Assembly: GCA_900551855.1 (NCBI GenBank) | Contig: URXM01000001.1 | Span: forward strand, 62,001-126,000 | DNA length: 64,000 bases | Origin: an uncultured Eubacteriales bacterium | GTDB lineage: Bacteria; Bacillota; Clostridia; Christensenellales; UBA1242 | Direction of reading: 5' to 3' | Shown: piece after piece, positions 62,536 to 64,000 of the stretch | Numbering within the stretch: the stretch's first letter is position 1 | Layout of the letters: each line of letters starts with the position of its first letter | Notes under the pieces: generated by a model | The model's database searches: none | What the model saw: the letters and a program-made list of their open reading frames with translations, nothing else | Told to the model about the DNA's origin: nothing | Program-made: the position numbers and the translations under genes

Positions 62536-63318
62536 ATGTTTCTTGGGGATAAGGGAAAACCAACTAAATATTCCACTGTGAGATTAAATTATGATATCAT
62601 TATAGACAAAGAGAAGTTTACTTTGCAGAAGATGACAAGAAAACTTGGCTTCTATACTATTTTGTTTGAAGAAAAAATAAAAGAAGTTGAAATAATTTAC
62701 GATACTGATAAAAATCTTTTGACAGGTGCTGGTCTTATTATAAGGAAAAAAACAACACCAGAAAGAACCTATTTTTCTTTGGTTAGAGTCACTTCTATGA
62801 GCAATATACAAAATCGAGAGAAAAAATATTTTCTTGGAGAATGTGAACCAAAAGACCAACCAAGTGATTTCCCTGTTCAAATTGCTGATGCAATAAACAA
62901 AGTTTTCAACAATTTGTTTACAATCAATGTTGTAGATATTGTTAAACATTGCACTCCATATCTTAGAGTTGATATAGGTGGAAACAGATATAGAATCATA
63001 AGCGGAACAGGTTATGAAGCAGAGATTGCATTTGAAAATTTGAAAGTAAAAGATGTAAGAACTGGCAGAAAAGCAAAAAAGCGAATTTTCTCTTTGAAAA
63101 TGGAACTTGATCCAAATTATGAAAAAGAGCGTCAACAGATTTTGGATGTGATTGATAGATATTGCAAAGAACTTGTTTATATAGACAGACACAGATTTGA
63201 AATTGCTGAAGTTATGGTCAAACAAAGAACTCCAAAAGAAGAAGACGGAAAAGATAAAAAAGTTAAGAAGAGTAAAAAAGAACTTAAAGCAGAAATGGAA
63301 CAAAAAGGAGAACAATAA
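62536..63318 (+). CDS. Hypothetical protein, possible CYTH-like fold
   Basis: The 260 aa start at ATG 62536 after AAAAGGAG; the open frame upstream to 62485 lacks a binding site. Residues 5-200 contain long beta strands such as KFTLQKMTRKLGFYTILF, then YDTDKNLLTGAGLIIRKK and TYFSLVRV. The second block resembles the YDTxxxxLxxxGxxLRxR signature of CYTH (triphosphate tunnel) proteins, but the N-terminal ExExK motif is not seen, so the match is weak. The tail (residues 225-260) is a Lys/Glu-rich helix. Function not assigned. A terminator follows at once. Confidence 0.55.
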   Translation: MFLGDKGKPTKYSTVRLNYDIIIDKEKFTLQKMTRKLGFYTILFEEKIKEVEIIYDTDKNLLTGAGLIIRKKTTPERTYFSLVRVTSMSNIQNREKKYFLGECEPKDQPSDFPVQIADAINKVFNNLFTINVVDIVKHCTPYLRVDIGGNRYRIISGTGYEAEIAFENLKVKDVRTGRKAKKRIFSLKMELDPNYEKERQQILDVIDRYCKELVYIDRHRFEIAEVMVKQRTPKEEDGKDKKVKKSKKELKAEMEQKGEQ

Positions 63319-63331
63319 TTCTCCTTTTTTT
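63303..63331 (+). terminator. Terminator overlapping the end of the 260-aa gene
   Basis: AAAAAGGAGAA / TTCTCCTTTTT with T run; the stop codon is in the loop. Confidence 0.8.
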
Positions 63332-63413
63332 GTTGAAGTTTGCAGAAAAATGTTTGTTTATGAAATTTTTTAGCCGTTTTGTTTTTATGGTTTTTTAATT
63401 TTCACATCAATCA

Positions 63414-63419
63414 TATAAA
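63414..63419 (+). promoter_or_regulatory. -10 box six bases before the symporter start
   Basis: TATAAA (63414-63419), six bases, then GTG 63426; no ribosome binding site. The -35 is poor. Confidence 0.5.
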
Positions 63420-63425
63420 TATAGA

Positions 63426-64000
63426 GTGAAACAGAAGGTTAAAAAAAGTGGTTTAACTTTTAAAACAAAATTGTGTTATGGCATCGGAAACTTGGGTTAT
63501 GGCTCTATGGGACAAACAGTCAGCAGTTTGATAATGTTTTTTGCCACAAGTGTTTTGGGACTGCCAGGATTTTTGGTTGGGCTTACCATTGCAATAACAT
63601 CATTATGGGACGGGCTGTCTGATCCACTTATTGGCTATTTGTCTGATAGGACAAGAAGCAAATTGTTTGGCAGAAGACTTGGTCATATGCTTTTTGCAAG
63701 TTTTGCCTTGGCAATAAACAATGTTGTGCTTTGGTTGTGTCCGCAATCAGACAGTCAAGCAGTTATGATGCTTTGGCTTTTGTCGTTTTTACTTTTGCAG
63801 GAAACATTTAATACCTTTTTCGCTACACCATATTCAGCATTATGCATTGATATTGCTCCAGACTATAATGATCAGACAAAAATGCAAGGTTTTAAAACTG
63901 TTTTTTACATCATGGGGCTGATTATGCCAAGTATTTTGATGTATGTTTTTATGCCGTCTTCTAGCATTGGAGTGCAGGGGCAGTTTAACCGTCAAGGCTA
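63426..64000 (+). CDS. Sugar:cation symporter, GPH family of the major facilitator superfamily (5' part, cut by window end)
   Basis: The frame from GTG 63426 is open to the window edge and gives 191 residues: MKQKVKKSGLTFKTKLCYGI, then GNLGYGSMGQ and at least five membrane helices. The loop WDGLSDPLIGYLSDRTRSKLFGRR (near residues 60-83) is the GPH signature (D-x-x-x-D-P-x-x-G with the R-T-x-S-x-x-G-R-R-x). Such carriers import sugars or glycosides with H+ or Na+. No Shine-Dalgarno; a TATAAA lies six bases before the GTG. The remaining two thirds lie outside the window, so the substrate cannot be narrowed. Confidence 0.85.
   Translation, partial: MKQKVKKSGLTFKTKLCYGIGNLGYGSMGQTVSSLIMFFATSVLGLPGFLVGLTIAITSLWDGLSDPLIGYLSDRTRSKLFGRRLGHMLFASFALAINNVVLWLCPQSDSQAVMMLWLLSFLLLQETFNTFFATPYSALCIDIAPDYNDQTKMQGFKTVFYIMGLIMPSILMYVFMPSSSIGVQGQFNRQG

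Noticed and set aside
62584..63315. 243-aa minus-strand frame opposite the CYTH-like gene
   Set aside because: Phe/Ile-rich antisense shadow; the plus-strand frame has the ribosome binding site and terminator.

Overview
The window reads as one chromosomal segment of an AT-rich, low-GC Gram-positive bacterium, most likely an uncultured member of the Clostridia. The reasons are: TGA and TGG are used in the standard way; AGGAGG-type ribosome binding sites and TTGACA/TATAAT promoters are common; gene neighbourhoods such as dnaG-rpoD, mrnC-rlmB-sigH, rpsF-ssb-rpsR and (DUF1385)prmC-prfA are typical of the phylum; and there are a SigH-type sigma factor and a Spo0A C-terminal-like protein. No rRNA, CRISPR array, transposase or phage module is seen. 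Species or order cannot be fixed from the sequence alone.

Layout. 0-9 kb: an unknown 459-aa protein, dnaG-rpoD and a zinc-ribbon coiled-coil protein, a cysteine desulfurase divergent from a DUF3343 Se/S-carrier-like protein, a lytic transglycosylase, a PP2C-type phosphatase, then seven tRNA genes on the minus strand. 9-21 kb: a stand-alone Spo0A DNA-binding domain, tRNA-Ser leading directly into an HTH gene, two small unknown genes, comEC-holA, an HD hydrolase, an 800-aa single-pass membrane protein, a flavodoxin, tRNA-Leu, pyrophosphatase, a frameshifted secreted Ig-like protein and a 23S rRNA uracil methyltransferase. 21-29 kb: a two-gene operon ending in a 2190-aa surface-type protein built of many related beta-rich repeats. 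29-50 kb: hisS-metG, a 395-bp gap with DnaA boxes, a gyrB - MazG-like - gyrA - helD operon, a Fic-like protein without the catalytic histidine, initiator tRNA-Met, a membrane protein, glnS, mrnC-rlmB-sigH, ychF and an 1181-aa unknown membrane/coiled-coil protein. 50-64 kb: secA, rpsF-ssb-rpsR-rpmE, an unknown 246-aa protein, a DUF1385-PrmC fusion with prfA, an orphan VirB2-like pilin, a 57-aa poly-Asn peptide, an ArsR regulator, queH-lepB, hup, rubrerythrin, a possible CYTH protein, and the start of a sugar:cation symporter.

Most content is housekeeping: replication and supercoiling (dnaG, holA, gyrAB, ssb, hup), transcription (rpoD, sigH, helD), translation (aminoacyl-tRNA synthetases, tRNAs, ribosomal proteins, rRNA methylases, release-factor maturation) and secretion (secA, lepB). 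The accessory interest lies in the giant repeat-protein operon, several large lineage-type membrane proteins, the solitary Spo0A-like domain, the degenerate Fic and ComEC proteins, and a repeated promoter arrangement in which the start codon lies 6-7 bases after the -10 box with no ribosome binding site, which suggests leaderless mRNAs.
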